NCBI RefSeq assembly: GCF_900176535.1
Contig: NZ_FWXT01000004.1
Coordinates: 456,489-520,488 of the forward strand
Source of the DNA: Pedobacter africanus
GTDB lineage: Bacteria > Bacteroidota > Bacteroidia > Sphingobacteriales > Sphingobacteriaceae
DNA length: 64,000 nucleotides
Direction: 5' to 3'
Within the stretch, counting starts at the first letter, position 1. Each line of letters starts with the position of its first letter. The translations under genes and the position numbers were made by a program. This document shows, piece by piece, positions 15,239 to 23,798 of the stretch. The notes under the pieces were generated by a model, which ran no database searches, was not told the DNA's origin, and worked only from the letters and a program-made list of their open reading frames with translations.

Positions 15239-16606
15239 ATGCGTATACACTTTATTGCCATTGGGGGCAGTGCCATGCACAACCTGGCCATTGCATTACA
15301 TAAAAAAGGATACCAGGTTACCGGATCAGATGATGTTATTTTTGAACCATCGAGCAGCAGACTGGCCGGATATGGTATTTTACCAGCACAGATGGGTTGG
15401 AACAAAGCCAATATTACACCTGATCTGGACGCGGTAATTCTGGGTATGCACGCGCTTGCCGATAATCCTGAATTGCTCCGTGCCCAGGAACTCGGACTTA
15501 AGATATATTCTTACCCGGAATATATTTATGAACAAACCAAGGACAAGCTGCGGGTTGTCATAGGTGGAAGCCATGGTAAAACCACCATTACTTCCATGAT
15601 CCTTCATGTACTGAATTTTTATAAAAGGGATTTTGACTACCTGGTAGGGGCACAATTGGCCGGTTTTGAAACCATGGTTAAAATTACCAGCGAAGCGCCA
15701 TTGATCGTTATTGAGGGAGATGAATACCTGGCTTCTCCAATCGACAGGAGACCTAAATTTCATCTTTATAAAGCTAATCTTGCGGTGATCAGTGGCATTG
15801 CCTGGGATCATATCAATGTATTTAAGACCTATGCTGACTATGTCAGGCAGTTTGAATTGTTTATAAATACGATTCAGCCAGGGGGTAAATTAATTTATTG
15901 CAGTGCAGATAAAGACTTAAAAGAGATAGTTAAAAATGCCACCGCGGCAATAGAAAAAATTGCCTACGAAATTCCTGATCACATGGTGAAAGATGGGATT
16001 ACTTACTTAATGCCGGAAGAAGTCCCGCTAAAAGTATTCGGAGATCATAACTTAATGAACCTTAACGCAGCCAAATTAATTTGCGCGCAACTGGATATTG
16101 ACAACAAACAATTTGATGCCGCTATATGTTCCTTTACCGGCGCCGCGAAAAGACTGGAGCTGCTGAGGAGCGAAAATGAAACAAATGTATATAAGGATTT
16201 TGCACATTCACCCTCTAAGCTGAAAGCAACTATCGAAGCAGTTAAAGCCCAGTTTCCCGACAGGAAATTAGTGGCGTGTATAGAGTTACATACATTTAGC
16301 AGCCTGAATAAAGACTTTTTAGTTCAATATGCTGATACCATGAAGGCCGCGGATACGGCGATTGTCTACATCGATGAAAAAACTTTTCAGCATAAAAAAT
16401 TAAAACCTTTTAGTAAAAAAGATGTTCAAAGAGCGTTTAAAAGAGAGCAATTGCACTTTTTTAATGACCCAACACTATTGCAGGATTATTTGTTAAACGT
16501 AAATTTTTATCGTACGAACTTACTTTTGATGAGTTCTGGAAATTTTGGCGGAGTTGATCTCGTTAAATTGGCACGTGAGTTGAATACAGTTGAGCAAGGA
16601 ATTTAA
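15239..16606 (+). CDS. mpl: Mur ligase of the Mpl type (murein tripeptide recycling)
   Basis: 455 residues. Mpl attaches recycled L-Ala-gamma-D-Glu-meso-DAP to UDP-MurNAc. Three Mur-ligase domains: an N-terminal nucleotide-sugar domain (MRIHFIAIGGSAMHNLAIAL), a central ATPase with P-loop GGSHGKTT and the VIEGDEYLASPIDRRPKF segment, and a C-terminal domain. MRIHFIAIGG... and DEY..SPIDRRPKF fit Mpl better than MurC. The C-terminal DxxHHP motif of MurC/Mpl reads DFAHSPS here, so the second His is Ser. Given that change, the exact substrate is less certain than the family. It is cytoplasmic and downstream of prmA. Confidence 0.85.
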   Translation: MRIHFIAIGGSAMHNLAIALHKKGYQVTGSDDVIFEPSSSRLAGYGILPAQMGWNKANITPDLDAVILGMHALADNPELLRAQELGLKIYSYPEYIYEQTKDKLRVVIGGSHGKTTITSMILHVLNFYKRDFDYLVGAQLAGFETMVKITSEAPLIVIEGDEYLASPIDRRPKFHLYKANLAVISGIAWDHINVFKTYADYVRQFELFINTIQPGGKLIYCSADKDLKEIVKNATAAIEKIAYEIPDHMVKDGITYLMPEEVPLKVFGDHNLMNLNAAKLICAQLDIDNKQFDAAICSFTGAAKRLELLRSENETNVYKDFAHSPSKLKATIEAVKAQFPDRKLVACIELHTFSSLNKDFLVQYADTMKAADTAIVYIDEKTFQHKKLKPFSKKDVQRAFKREQLHFFNDPTLLQDYLLNVNFYRTNLLLMSSGNFGGVDLVKLARELNTVEQGI

Positions 16607-16634
16607 TACAAGATTACACACCTAAATTAATAAT

Positions 16635-16964
16635 ATGAATATCATTGGAAAAAACATTAGACAACTGCGCCAAAAAAATGGCTGGAGCCAGGGGGAAGTG
16701 GCTAAACGTCTAAATATTTCAATCCCGGCGTTCTCAAAAATCGAAACTGGTATCACTGATATTAACATTTCAAGGTTGGCACAAATCGCTAATCTTTTCG
16801 AGGTATCCACTATGGATATCATATCCAAAGAAGGGGAAAATCCTCAGTCACTTAATTTTGAAGAGATCAATGGCCTAAAAGAAAAGCTGGCGCAAAGAGA
16901 AGAAGAGATCATCAAACTTCAGAAGAAAGTAATTGATCTCTACGAAGAAATAAGAGAAAAATAA
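16635..16964 (+). CDS. XRE-family HTH regulator with C-terminal coiled coil
   Basis: 109 residues. A Cro/C1-type helix-turn-helix fills residues ~4-60 (IRQLRQKNGWSQGEVAKRL, SIPAFSKIETG). Residues ~75-109 form a charged heptad-rich helix (EEINGLKEKLAQREEEIIKLQKKVIDL) that probably dimerises. There is no toxin or antitoxin partner and no phage gene nearby, so it is most likely a stand-alone regulator. It starts 28 bp after mpl on the same strand and its stop is 1 bp from the convergent GNAT-like gene. Target unknown. Confidence 0.88.
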   Translation: MNIIGKNIRQLRQKNGWSQGEVAKRLNISIPAFSKIETGITDINISRLAQIANLFEVSTMDIISKEGENPQSLNFEEINGLKEKLAQREEEIIKLQKKVIDLYEEIREK

Positions 16965-16965
16965 T

Positions 16966-18084
16966 TTAAAACACCTTTCGCATTGTCAGGTGCCGCTTTC
17001 CAAAAGTGGCACCTGTTGCCTGATGGATAGCGAGCATTTTATCGTTAAAATCGCCTACCCATGAGAGCTCTAGTTCCTCATACTGGTTTAAAGGCAAAAC
17101 ATACTCCTTTAACTTAATGAACAATGCCGATTCCAGGCCATGCTTTTGATAAGCAGATTTTGTTCCCATAACTATTGCGCGCATACGTTTTACACCTACC
17201 CAGCGCCTGTAAACAAATTTAAGCTTTTCCAGGAGGCCCAATTTGCCATTAAAGTCTTTGATCATCTGGTTGGCATCCGGTATAATTACAACAAATGATG
17301 CGGGTTCTCCATTCACATAACCAAACCAGATCAGCTTTTCATCCATAATGGTCTGCATTTTTTCAAAACTTTCCTCCAGCGTTTCTTTTTTTATCGGAAC
17401 AAAGTTCTCAAAATCTTTCCAGGCATCATTGTAAATTTCCATCAGATCGGATACATATTTTTCCGCGTTCTTCTTGGAAAAATGCTCAAATGTATAGCCG
17501 GGTTTATTGGCTACCCAGTTCGCAATTTTAGTAAAACGCTCCGGAAAGGGCTTTTTTACCGCAAGATGATTGGTGATCTGCTCGTATTCTTTCAGGAAAC
17601 CATATGCAGTAAACAGCTCATGATAATAGGGACGGTGATAATTCATTCCATAGGATGGCGGGGTAAAGCCCTCTACCAGTAAGCCCCAAAAAGAGTCGTT
17701 CTCCCCAAAATTTATGGGGCCATCCATGGCTTTCATCCCGTTTTCTTCGAGCCAGACTTTCGCGGTGTCAAACAGCAGGAAAGCCGCTTCTCTGTCATTT
17801 ACACATTCAAAAAAGCCGATTCCTCCTGTTGGCTGCGCGTACTGGTATGCTTTTTTATCGTTTATAAAAGCAGCAATTCTGCCAATACCGTTTCCATTAT
17901 CGTCTTTTAATATCCAGCGGATACATTTGCCGTGTCCGAAGAAAGGGTTTTTGCTGGGGTCAAATATCTGCTCAATGTCCTGGTCCAGCGGACAAATCCA
18001 GTTTTTATCATCCTTGTAAATCAATCGGGCAATAGCTAAAAAATCTTTTTCTGAATGCTTTCCGGATACTGTAGTTATCTGCAT
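16966..18084 (-). CDS. GNAT-like two-domain protein of unknown substrate
   Basis: 372 residues, soluble. The N-terminal half (KDFLAIARLIYKDDKNWICPLD... GIGRIAAFINDKKAYQYAQPTGGIGFFECVND) looks like a degenerate acetyltransferase fold. The C-terminal half contains the stretch LIWFGYVNGEPASFVVIIPD and ends in a region (KYQKHGLESALFIKL, LELSWVGDFNDKMLAIHQATGA) that resembles the acetyl-CoA-binding part of GNAT enzymes, including the closing E-L-S-W and N-x-x-M elements. I recognise it as a common Bacteroidota family annotated only as a GNAT-like or hypothetical protein. No substrate can be named. A strong 13-bp hairpin (16987-17015) lies inside its 3' coding end. Confidence 0.65.
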   Translation of the reverse strand: MQITTVSGKHSEKDFLAIARLIYKDDKNWICPLDQDIEQIFDPSKNPFFGHGKCIRWILKDDNGNGIGRIAAFINDKKAYQYAQPTGGIGFFECVNDREAAFLLFDTAKVWLEENGMKAMDGPINFGENDSFWGLLVEGFTPPSYGMNYHRPYYHELFTAYGFLKEYEQITNHLAVKKPFPERFTKIANWVANKPGYTFEHFSKKNAEKYVSDLMEIYNDAWKDFENFVPIKKETLEESFEKMQTIMDEKLIWFGYVNGEPASFVVIIPDANQMIKDFNGKLGLLEKLKFVYRRWVGVKRMRAIVMGTKSAYQKHGLESALFIKLKEYVLPLNQYEELELSWVGDFNDKMLAIHQATGATFGKRHLTMRKVF

Positions 18085-18112
18085 TTTAGGTGAATAGGGC
18101 TGGATTTAAAAT

Positions 18113-18134
18113 AAAAAGCATCCCATAAGGATGC
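18113..18134 (-). terminator. Terminator of the acidic small-protein gene
   Basis: 6-bp stem GCATCC / GGATGC (18118-18123 with 18129-18134), 5-nt loop, followed on the minus strand by TTTTTAT. It lies 24 bp past the stop of the 63-residue ORF. Confidence 0.7.
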
Positions 18135-18157
18135 CTTTTAATATTCTTTTTTAACTG

Positions 18158-18349
18158 CTAATAATTGTCGTCATCGTCATCGTCCGAACCAAAACTGTCA
18201 AAAGAGTCCAGATCATCTAATGGCATGTCAAAGTCATCATCATCGTCATCATATGACTTATTTTTACTTGTTCCTTCATACGAATCTTCCAGCTCTTCTT
18301 CTGGATCTTCTGCTTGACTTTTGTTGATTGGTTTTTTTGGAGTTTTCAT
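18158..18349 (-). CDS. Small, highly acidic protein (63 residues)
   Basis: The protein starts with a short basic stretch (MKTPKKPINKSQ) and then is dominated by Asp, Glu and Ser with two runs of six Asp (near residues 35-40 and 56-61), ending DDNY. It is predicted disordered, with no signal or membrane segment and no recognised domain. Stretches of GATGAC-like codons explain the repeats, so slippage errors are possible. Coding status is supported by a clean ATG, a terminator 24 bp after the stop, and a strongly non-random composition. Function unknown. Acidic disordered proteins can act as chaperone tails or DNA mimics, but nothing here shows that. Confidence 0.65.
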   Translation of the reverse strand: MKTPKKPINKSQAEDPEEELEDSYEGTSKNKSYDDDDDDFDMPLDDLDSFDSFGSDDDDDDNY

Positions 18350-18554
18350 TACAAAAAAAATAATTCCGTAAAGTGTTTTATTGATATGTTAAATTTACTA
18401 AAAATCTTTTTAAATCAAAAGAACGATGTTTTTTTTAAATTTTCAGCTTCTCAAAAGTAAGACAAAAAGAAATTCCACAAAGAATTTTTTGAAAAAAAAT
18501 ATGCACAATTTTTATGTGGATATCCATGCACGAAACCCTCAGATTTACGGATAA

Positions 18555-18589
18555 AAAAAATGGTAAAGCTATGAACTTTACCATTTTTT
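18555..18589. terminator. Strong bidirectional hairpin terminator
   Basis: 14-bp perfect stem AAAAAATGGTAAAG / CTTTACCATTTTTT (18555-18568 with 18576-18589), 7-nt loop, A run on one side and T run on the other. No recognised gene ends immediately before it on either strand. It would stop transcription from the left for any unseen RNA, and from the right it is 185 bp past the kinase stop. Confidence 0.75.
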
Positions 18590-18598
18590 AACACACAA

Positions 18599-18736
18599 AT
18601 GAAACCTGAATTGAGATATAGTTTTAGGTTAGGTAAAAATATCTTTGATCAATCCTATAAGAACGCATTTTACAAACTTCTGTTTGTTTTAATATCTATA
18701 ACAAGTTTAATGCTATTTCCAGTACGTTTCATTTAA
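18599..18736 (+). CDS. Possible 45-residue membrane miniprotein
   Basis: ATG at 18599, TAA at 18734-18736. The protein begins MKPELRYSFRLGKNIFDQSYKNAF and ends in a hydrophobic stretch (LLFVLISITSLMLFPV) with Arg-Phe-Ile at the end, so a single C-terminal membrane helix is predicted. There is no recognisable ribosome-binding site or promoter and no homology that I know. It lies just after a strong hairpin and is convergent with the kinase gene. It could be a chance ORF. Confidence 0.3.
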   Translation: MKPELRYSFRLGKNIFDQSYKNAFYKLLFVLISITSLMLFPVRFI

Positions 18737-18774
18737 AATTAGTAAGTGGTAGGAATAATTGAGTAAACGGTAAA

Positions 18775-21732
18775 TTACCGTTTTAAAGGGATCAAAACAG
18801 ATACGTATGTACCTGAAATACCGTTCTGTCTGATCTCAATCCGTACTGGATTTACTTCAACCTGATTCAGCAAATTGATCCGTTCATTAGTCAGGCTCAT
18901 GCCTTTACTCTGGTGCCGGCCTTTTTTGCTGCGCAGCGAATTCTCAATACCTATACCATCATCAATAATTTCGATCAGCAGGTGCGCAGTGCCCTGCAAA
19001 TCAATCCGGATATCGATCTTTCCACCCTCTTCTTTAGGCATTAAGCCATGCCAGATGGCGTTTTCTATATAAGGCTGCAGGATCATTGATGGGATCAGCG
19101 TTTCTTCCTTGTCAATGACCGGGTTTATCTGGATGTTATATTTAAATTTTTCTCCAAATCTCTTTTTCTCCAAACTCAGGTAAAGTTCCAGGTATTCCAG
19201 TTCCTCATCCAGACTGATAAAACTCCTGGTACATATTTCCAGGTTTTTCCTGATCAGCCTGGCAAAACCGGTTAATATTTTATTGGCCGAATTGGTGTCT
19301 TTGGTATTGATGTAATGTTGTATGGAATTCATCACATTAAAAACAAAATGCGGGTTCATCATGGCCTGGAGTGCGCGCTGTTCGAGCATCAGGATCTGGT
19401 TTTTTAGCAGCAGCTGCTGTTGCTCCTTGTTTTTTTGTCGCTGTGTTACTATTACTGCAGCCTTATAAAAGGCAAAGCCGGCCAAAACAAAGATACCTCC
19501 AAGGAACCAGTAGGTTTGCCAGAAATGTTTCTTTAAAGAGAAGCTCACTTTGGCAGGCACGCTCCACCTGCTGTTATTGGACCTCGCACTGATCTCAAAA
19601 ACATAATCACCTGGCTCCATAGAGGAAAACTCAAGTCGTCTGTTTTTGGTCTCTGTCCAATTGGCATCTGCTTTTAAACGATACCGATAAGTGATGTTTT
19701 TATTTTGAAAATCAATAGCACTGTAGGTAAATGTGATGTTGTTGTTTGCCGGGGGCAGTGTATACAGCGGATCATTTAGCCCCAGTTTTATTTTATTGTT
19801 TATTACGGATGAAATGAACACCTTAGGGGGTTCATTGGTCTGGTTTGCATTTTTATAAGAAAAATAGATCAGCCCGTTATTGGTGGCAAAATAAGCATAG
19901 CGATCATCTATGTACAGGCAGTTCACATCATCAGACAGCAGAGAATTGGTATATTCAAAAGCTTCAACCTTAATCTGGTTATCTTTTAAAAAGAGCTTGT
20001 TGATCCCATTATTGGTAATTACCCAAATGTAGTTGTCTTTGATAAAAAGACGCTTGCAAATGTTATCCGCCAGGCCCTCTTTTTGTGTAATCACTTTAAA
20101 GAGCTTTTTGTCCCTCAGGAACAGAATGCCATAACCATCCGTTGCCAATACAATGGTTCCGTCATCCAGTTCGCAAATGTCATTTATCCTTTTGGTGAGC
20201 AATTGGTTGTTCCCGTAATAGCTATACAAGTTTCCTTTCGAAAATTCGGAAAGGCCATTGATATTGGAAAACCACAAATTTTCTCTTTTGTCATAAAATA
20301 CACGGTAGGACCTGTTGTTAAAAAAACCAACCCCCTGCCTGAAATACAACGAAGTGAACTCAAATTTACGGATCCGGTCGGGTAAGATGAAAACGCCTGA
20401 GGAAAGGGCCAGGGCCAGGCTATTGTCTTTGCCAATACTAAAGGATTTGACGACATACAAAGAATCATTGGTCTCCTTCAGATACTCAATTTTTGGTTTT
20501 TGGTCATGAATCCCTGTTAACCTTCCCATCCCATAATCGGAAGCAAAATACATGGCATCATTGAGCGTATCTAAATCAAGCTGCTTGATGGTGGCGTATT
20601 TCTTTCGTTCCGGTAACTGGATTTTACTCACTTTGTAACTGTTTGGCTGCAGAATATTGATGCTGGCATCGTCCATACCCAACCACAATCTCTGCTGATC
20701 ATCCTTCATTATACTTTTTACCCCGTCAGTATTTAAGCCATTGCCACTGTTGATCAGGTACAGACGTTCTTCTTTCCTGGGCAGCATATATATACCGGAG
20801 TTGGTGGTAAACCACATGTTGTTTTTAGAATCTTTTATGACCTGACTGCTGGATATATTAATCAAATACCGAGTTGTTTTACCATAGGGTTCAGTATGGT
20901 AAATGCCATTGCTGTTGCTCAGCCATATATCGTTGTTCTTATCCAGAAAGAAAAAACCCAGGTCATTTGTGAGTAAGGTGCTGTCTATCTTTAGTCTGGT
21001 GTATTGTTGCCTTAAACCGTTGTGTATGTTCAGTCCATTGCGCCCAAGATAAGCCATTGTTTTGTCTGGCAGATTTAATGAGGTTTTATAGGAGAGGGGC
21101 AGGGTAACGTGAGGTACAATATGAAATTGTTTATTTTTAAAGACCCTTACACAGGCTTTACCAAAGGCCCAAATGTTTCCGGCCCTGTCTTCATGAATAA
21201 AGGTATTGATAAATTGCAGACTGGCATTGGCCGACATGTATTTCATAATTGATTTTCCATCGTACATCACCAACAGGTTCTTATTGGTGCCAAACCAGAT
21301 GCGGCCTTTGCTGTCTTCAAAAAAAGAGACCACCACAGCATTAAATTTCAATAATTTCAGCAACTGGTTATTGGTTTCGTTGTATATTTTTCCGTTGAAG
21401 TAATAGCTGAGCTGACCATTCAGTGCCAGGAACCAGATTTTTCCGCTCCTGTCTTCCTTCATTTGCAGGATCTGGTTGTCAGGCAACCCGTCGTCTATGG
21501 AAAAGTTTTCAAACAGTTTGCCGTCAAACCGGCTTACCCCTGCGTCGCTGCTGATCCAGATATATCCTTTTGAATCCTGAAGTGTATAATAACAGTTGTT
21601 GCTGGGCAAACCGTTTTTTGTGCTGAAGTGCTGCAGATAGGTTGTTTGCGCATAACCACACAATTTAAAGCTCAAAAACAATGCAGTGACTGCTAAAAAA
21701 AACGATGCCTGCCTCAGCGTATTATTTTTCAT
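18775..21732 (-). CDS. Periplasmic beta-propeller sensor histidine kinase (LytS-type)
   Basis: 985 residues from ATG 21730-21732 (a TTG two codons upstream is less likely). Signal peptide ~1-29 (ending CGYAQ), two-component propeller repeats ~30-640 (DSKGYIWISSDAGVSRFDG, EDRSGKIWFLALNGQ and so on), a Y_Y_Y-type Ig domain ~650-715, one membrane helix ~735-755, then a His_kinase/HATPase region with phospho-acceptor His795 (MNPHFVFN) and N-box ENAIWHGL. Unlike Bacteroides hybrid sensors it has no receiver domain. It signals to the LytTR regulator just upstream (2-bp gap). The signal sensed is unknown and no SusCD genes flank it. Confidence 0.93.
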   Translation of the reverse strand: MKNNTLRQASFFLAVTALFLSFKLCGYAQTTYLQHFSTKNGLPSNNCYYTLQDSKGYIWISSDAGVSRFDGKLFENFSIDDGLPDNQILQMKEDRSGKIWFLALNGQLSYYFNGKIYNETNNQLLKLLKFNAVVVSFFEDSKGRIWFGTNKNLLVMYDGKSIMKYMSANASLQFINTFIHEDRAGNIWAFGKACVRVFKNKQFHIVPHVTLPLSYKTSLNLPDKTMAYLGRNGLNIHNGLRQQYTRLKIDSTLLTNDLGFFFLDKNNDIWLSNSNGIYHTEPYGKTTRYLINISSSQVIKDSKNNMWFTTNSGIYMLPRKEERLYLINSGNGLNTDGVKSIMKDDQQRLWLGMDDASINILQPNSYKVSKIQLPERKKYATIKQLDLDTLNDAMYFASDYGMGRLTGIHDQKPKIEYLKETNDSLYVVKSFSIGKDNSLALALSSGVFILPDRIRKFEFTSLYFRQGVGFFNNRSYRVFYDKRENLWFSNINGLSEFSKGNLYSYYGNNQLLTKRINDICELDDGTIVLATDGYGILFLRDKKLFKVITQKEGLADNICKRLFIKDNYIWVITNNGINKLFLKDNQIKVEAFEYTNSLLSDDVNCLYIDDRYAYFATNNGLIYFSYKNANQTNEPPKVFISSVINNKIKLGLNDPLYTLPPANNNITFTYSAIDFQNKNITYRYRLKADANWTETKNRRLEFSSMEPGDYVFEISARSNNSRWSVPAKVSFSLKKHFWQTYWFLGGIFVLAGFAFYKAAVIVTQRQKNKEQQQLLLKNQILMLEQRALQAMMNPHFVFNVMNSIQHYINTKDTNSANKILTGFARLIRKNLEICTRSFISLDEELEYLELYLSLEKKRFGEKFKYNIQINPVIDKEETLIPSMILQPYIENAIWHGLMPKEEGGKIDIRIDLQGTAHLLIEIIDDGIGIENSLRSKKGRHQSKGMSLTNERINLLNQVEVNPVRIEIRQNGISGTYVSVLIPLKR

Positions 21733-21734
21733 GG

Positions 21735-22502
21735 TCAAGGGCGTGTATAAGATTTAATCCGTTCAGCAAAATCACTCGCCCGGCGCCTGGATACTGCAAG
21801 TTTTTCACCATTTTTGAGGATCACTTCCAATCCGTTCCTTGAATTGTACTCCTTTAGATAATTGAGGTTAACAATACTGGATTTGTGGATCCTGACAAAT
21901 TGATGGTCAGGCAATATTTCCTCATATTCCTTCAATACCTTGGATACAGTGATCCTGTCCCTGTTGGCAAAGTAAAATACAGAATAATTGCTATCGGCCT
22001 CAATATGAATGATGTCGTCAATATTGACCAGGGTATAGCCCTGTCCGTTGGGCAGGCTGATCTTACGGATCTCCGCCCTGTCAGAAAGATTTACTGCGAG
22101 ATTTTGCAGACTTTCGTTACGGTTATTTTCGTTTTTGTTCAATGCGATAAACCTTAGCGCCTTGTCTACTGCTACTTTGAGTTCATCAATGTCGATGGGT
22201 TTGAGCAGGTAATCGAGGGCATTGGCCTTAATTGCTTTTAAAGCATACTGGTCATATGCAGTGGTGAAAATAATATGTGCCTTACTGGATTGTGCATAGG
22301 GGATGAGCTCAAATCCGTTTTCGCCGGGCATGGCAATGTCCAGAAAGATCAGGTCTACAGAATGTTGTGTCAGTAAATTCCTTGCTTCGGATACTGACTT
22401 TGCAATACCCGATATGTGCACGTCCTCGCAATTCTCCTGTAACAAAAAGTAAAGGGAGGAGCGGGCAAATTCTTCATCATCTACAATAATTGTATTCAGC
22501 AC
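21735..22502 (-). CDS. LytTR-family response regulator
   Basis: 255 residues. Receiver domain ~1-120 with the acidic pair Asp8/Asp9 and phospho-acceptor Asp55 (LIFLDIAMPG), a KPID-type Lys, and a C-terminal LytTR DNA-binding domain ~150-250 (YTLVNIDDIIHIEADSNYS, FVRIHKSSIVNLNYLKEYN). The start codon is GTG at 22500-22502; no in-frame ATG precedes Asp8. It is the first gene of a two-gene unit with the propeller kinase. The targets are not in the immediate neighbourhood, since both neighbours are housekeeping genes. Confidence 0.95.
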   Translation of the reverse strand: MLNTIIVDDEEFARSSLYFLLQENCEDVHISGIAKSVSEARNLLTQHSVDLIFLDIAMPGENGFELIPYAQSSKAHIIFTTAYDQYALKAIKANALDYLLKPIDIDELKVAVDKALRFIALNKNENNRNESLQNLAVNLSDRAEIRKISLPNGQGYTLVNIDDIIHIEADSNYSVFYFANRDRITVSKVLKEYEEILPDHQFVRIHKSSIVNLNYLKEYNSRNGLEVILKNGEKLAVSRRRASDFAERIKSYTRP

Positions 22503-22561
22503 AGCTTTAATTTAATATGGTGAATTTATTAAAAAAAAGCCATATCCCCATTTTATGCCTG

Positions 22562-23686
22562 CTAATAATTGATCACCTGTTCTTCCAGATGATCGGGCAG
22601 GTCGCGGTAATTGTACTGTTGCCCGCGTAACTGCGGCTCAAACCCGGCTTCTCTGATCGCATCTTGTATTCCTTTTGCCGTAAAGCGGTGCGGGGCACCT
22701 GCTGCCGATACTACATTCTCCTCGATCATAATTGAGCCAAAATCATTCGCTCCGGCATGCAGGCAAAGTTCTGCCACATTTTTACCTACCGTGAGCCAGG
22801 ATGCCTGTATGTTCTTGATGTTGGGCAGCATGATCCTGCTCAGGGCCAGCATCCTGATGTACTCATCACCGGAAACCGTATTGCTGATGCCCCTCAGACG
22901 TTTCAGTAAGGTGCCGTCATCCTGAAAAGGCCAGGGGATAAACGCCAGGAAGCCCTTGGCATCGGCGGGCTTTTCACTTTGCACTTCCCTGATCCATACC
23001 AGGTGCTCAAAACGTTCTTCGATAGTTTCCACATGGCCAAACATCATAGTGGCGGAGGTGGTGATGTGCAATTGATGTGCTGCCCGCATTACGTCCAGCC
23101 ATTCCTGTCCGCCGCACTTTCCTTTCGAGATCAATCTTCTTACCCTGTCGTTCAGGATCTCTGCGCCGGCACCAGGAAGGGAATCCATACCAGCTTCTTT
23201 CAGGGCCTTTAGAACTTCGGTATGCGATAAGCCTTCCAGCTTTGCCACGTGAGCAATTTCCGGCGGGCCTAAAGCATGAAGTTTCAGATCCGGATACAAT
23301 TCCTTCAATTGTTTAAACAAGTCTGCATAAAACTTCAGGCCCAGATCGGGATGGTGCCCACCCTGCAACAGCAGCTGGTCGCCTCCCAGTCTGAAAGTTT
23401 CTTCAATCTTTTGCTTATAAGTTTCAATATCAGTAATGTAACTTTCTTCGTGGCCGGGCCTTCTGAAAAAATTACAGAATTTACAGTTGGCAATACAAAC
23501 ATTGGTTGTATTCACATTCCTATCGATCTGCCAGGTCACTTTTCCACTGGGTACCTGTTTTTTTCTCAGTTCATTGGCTACATAGGCCAACTCAGCAGTA
23601 GCTGCATGATGATATAAAAAAACACCCTCTTCTTTAGTTAAAAAGTCGAAATTCAAGGCCCTGTGTAGTAATTCGGCAGTATTCAT
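22562..23686 (-). CDS. mqnC: Cyclic dehypoxanthine futalosine synthase MqnC
   Basis: 374 residues, radical SAM. It cyclises dehypoxanthine futalosine in the futalosine route to menaquinone. The [4Fe-4S] motif CxxxCxxC is Cys64, Cys68, Cys71 (CIANCKFCNFF). The segments QGGHHPDLGL, LHALGPPEI, DSLPGAGAEIL and SWLTVGKNVAE are typical of MqnC, and the ANDFGSIMIEENVVSAAG block is shared with MqnE/CofH. MqnC is favoured over MqnE by the 'GGHHP' and 'LGPPE' forms. TATATTTG on the minus strand (23698-23691) is a -7 box so close that the transcript would begin at about the ATG. Stand-alone gene. Confidence 0.9.
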   Translation of the reverse strand: MNTAELLHRALNFDFLTKEEGVFLYHHAATAELAYVANELRKKQVPSGKVTWQIDRNVNTTNVCIANCKFCNFFRRPGHEESYITDIETYKQKIEETFRLGGDQLLLQGGHHPDLGLKFYADLFKQLKELYPDLKLHALGPPEIAHVAKLEGLSHTEVLKALKEAGMDSLPGAGAEILNDRVRRLISKGKCGGQEWLDVMRAAHQLHITTSATMMFGHVETIEERFEHLVWIREVQSEKPADAKGFLAFIPWPFQDDGTLLKRLRGISNTVSGDEYIRMLALSRIMLPNIKNIQASWLTVGKNVAELCLHAGANDFGSIMIEENVVSAAGAPHRFTAKGIQDAIREAGFEPQLRGQQYNYRDLPDHLEEQVINY

Positions 23687-23690
23687 GGTA

Positions 23691-23698
23691 CAAATATA
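23691..23698 (-). promoter_or_regulatory. Candidate -7 box of mqnC (near-leaderless)
   Basis: TATATTTG on the minus strand ends 5 bp before the mqnC ATG. Initiation about 6-7 nt downstream would give a leaderless or nearly leaderless mRNA. A TTG lies 17 bp upstream, shorter than the usual spacing. Confidence 0.4.
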
Positions 23699-23771
23699 CC
23701 ATAAGTTGTTTTGATCAATATAATTTGTTTGTCTTAATTAGCGACACTTCTATTTCCAATCGCATAATTCC

Positions 23772-23779
23772 TATCTTTG
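23772..23779 (+). promoter_or_regulatory. Candidate -7 box of the M16 peptidase pair
   Basis: TATCTTTG matches TAnnTTTG, 20 bp upstream of the ATG at 23799. No clear -33 TTG is at the right distance. Confidence 0.4.
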
Positions 23780-23798
23780 GCGCAACTATTTTCAATTT

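Larger units (their letters stand above)
18350..18774. other. 425-bp gap with a strong bidirectional hairpin and one possible 45-codon ORF
   Basis: AT-rich region between the acidic ORF and the histidine-kinase gene. It holds the hairpin at 18555-18589 and the possible small ORF at 18599-18736 (listed separately). The first 200 bases contain long A and T tracts and the left side of the acidic gene's promoter region. I see no tRNA, rRNA or repeat. A small RNA ending at the 18555-18589 hairpin is possible but has no direct support. Confidence 0.6.

Noticed and set aside
16987..17015. 13-bp hairpin with 3-nt loop as a terminator for the XRE gene
   Set aside because: The stem is strong but no T run follows in the XRE direction and it lies inside the coding end of the GNAT-like gene; it can be a by-product of codon use.
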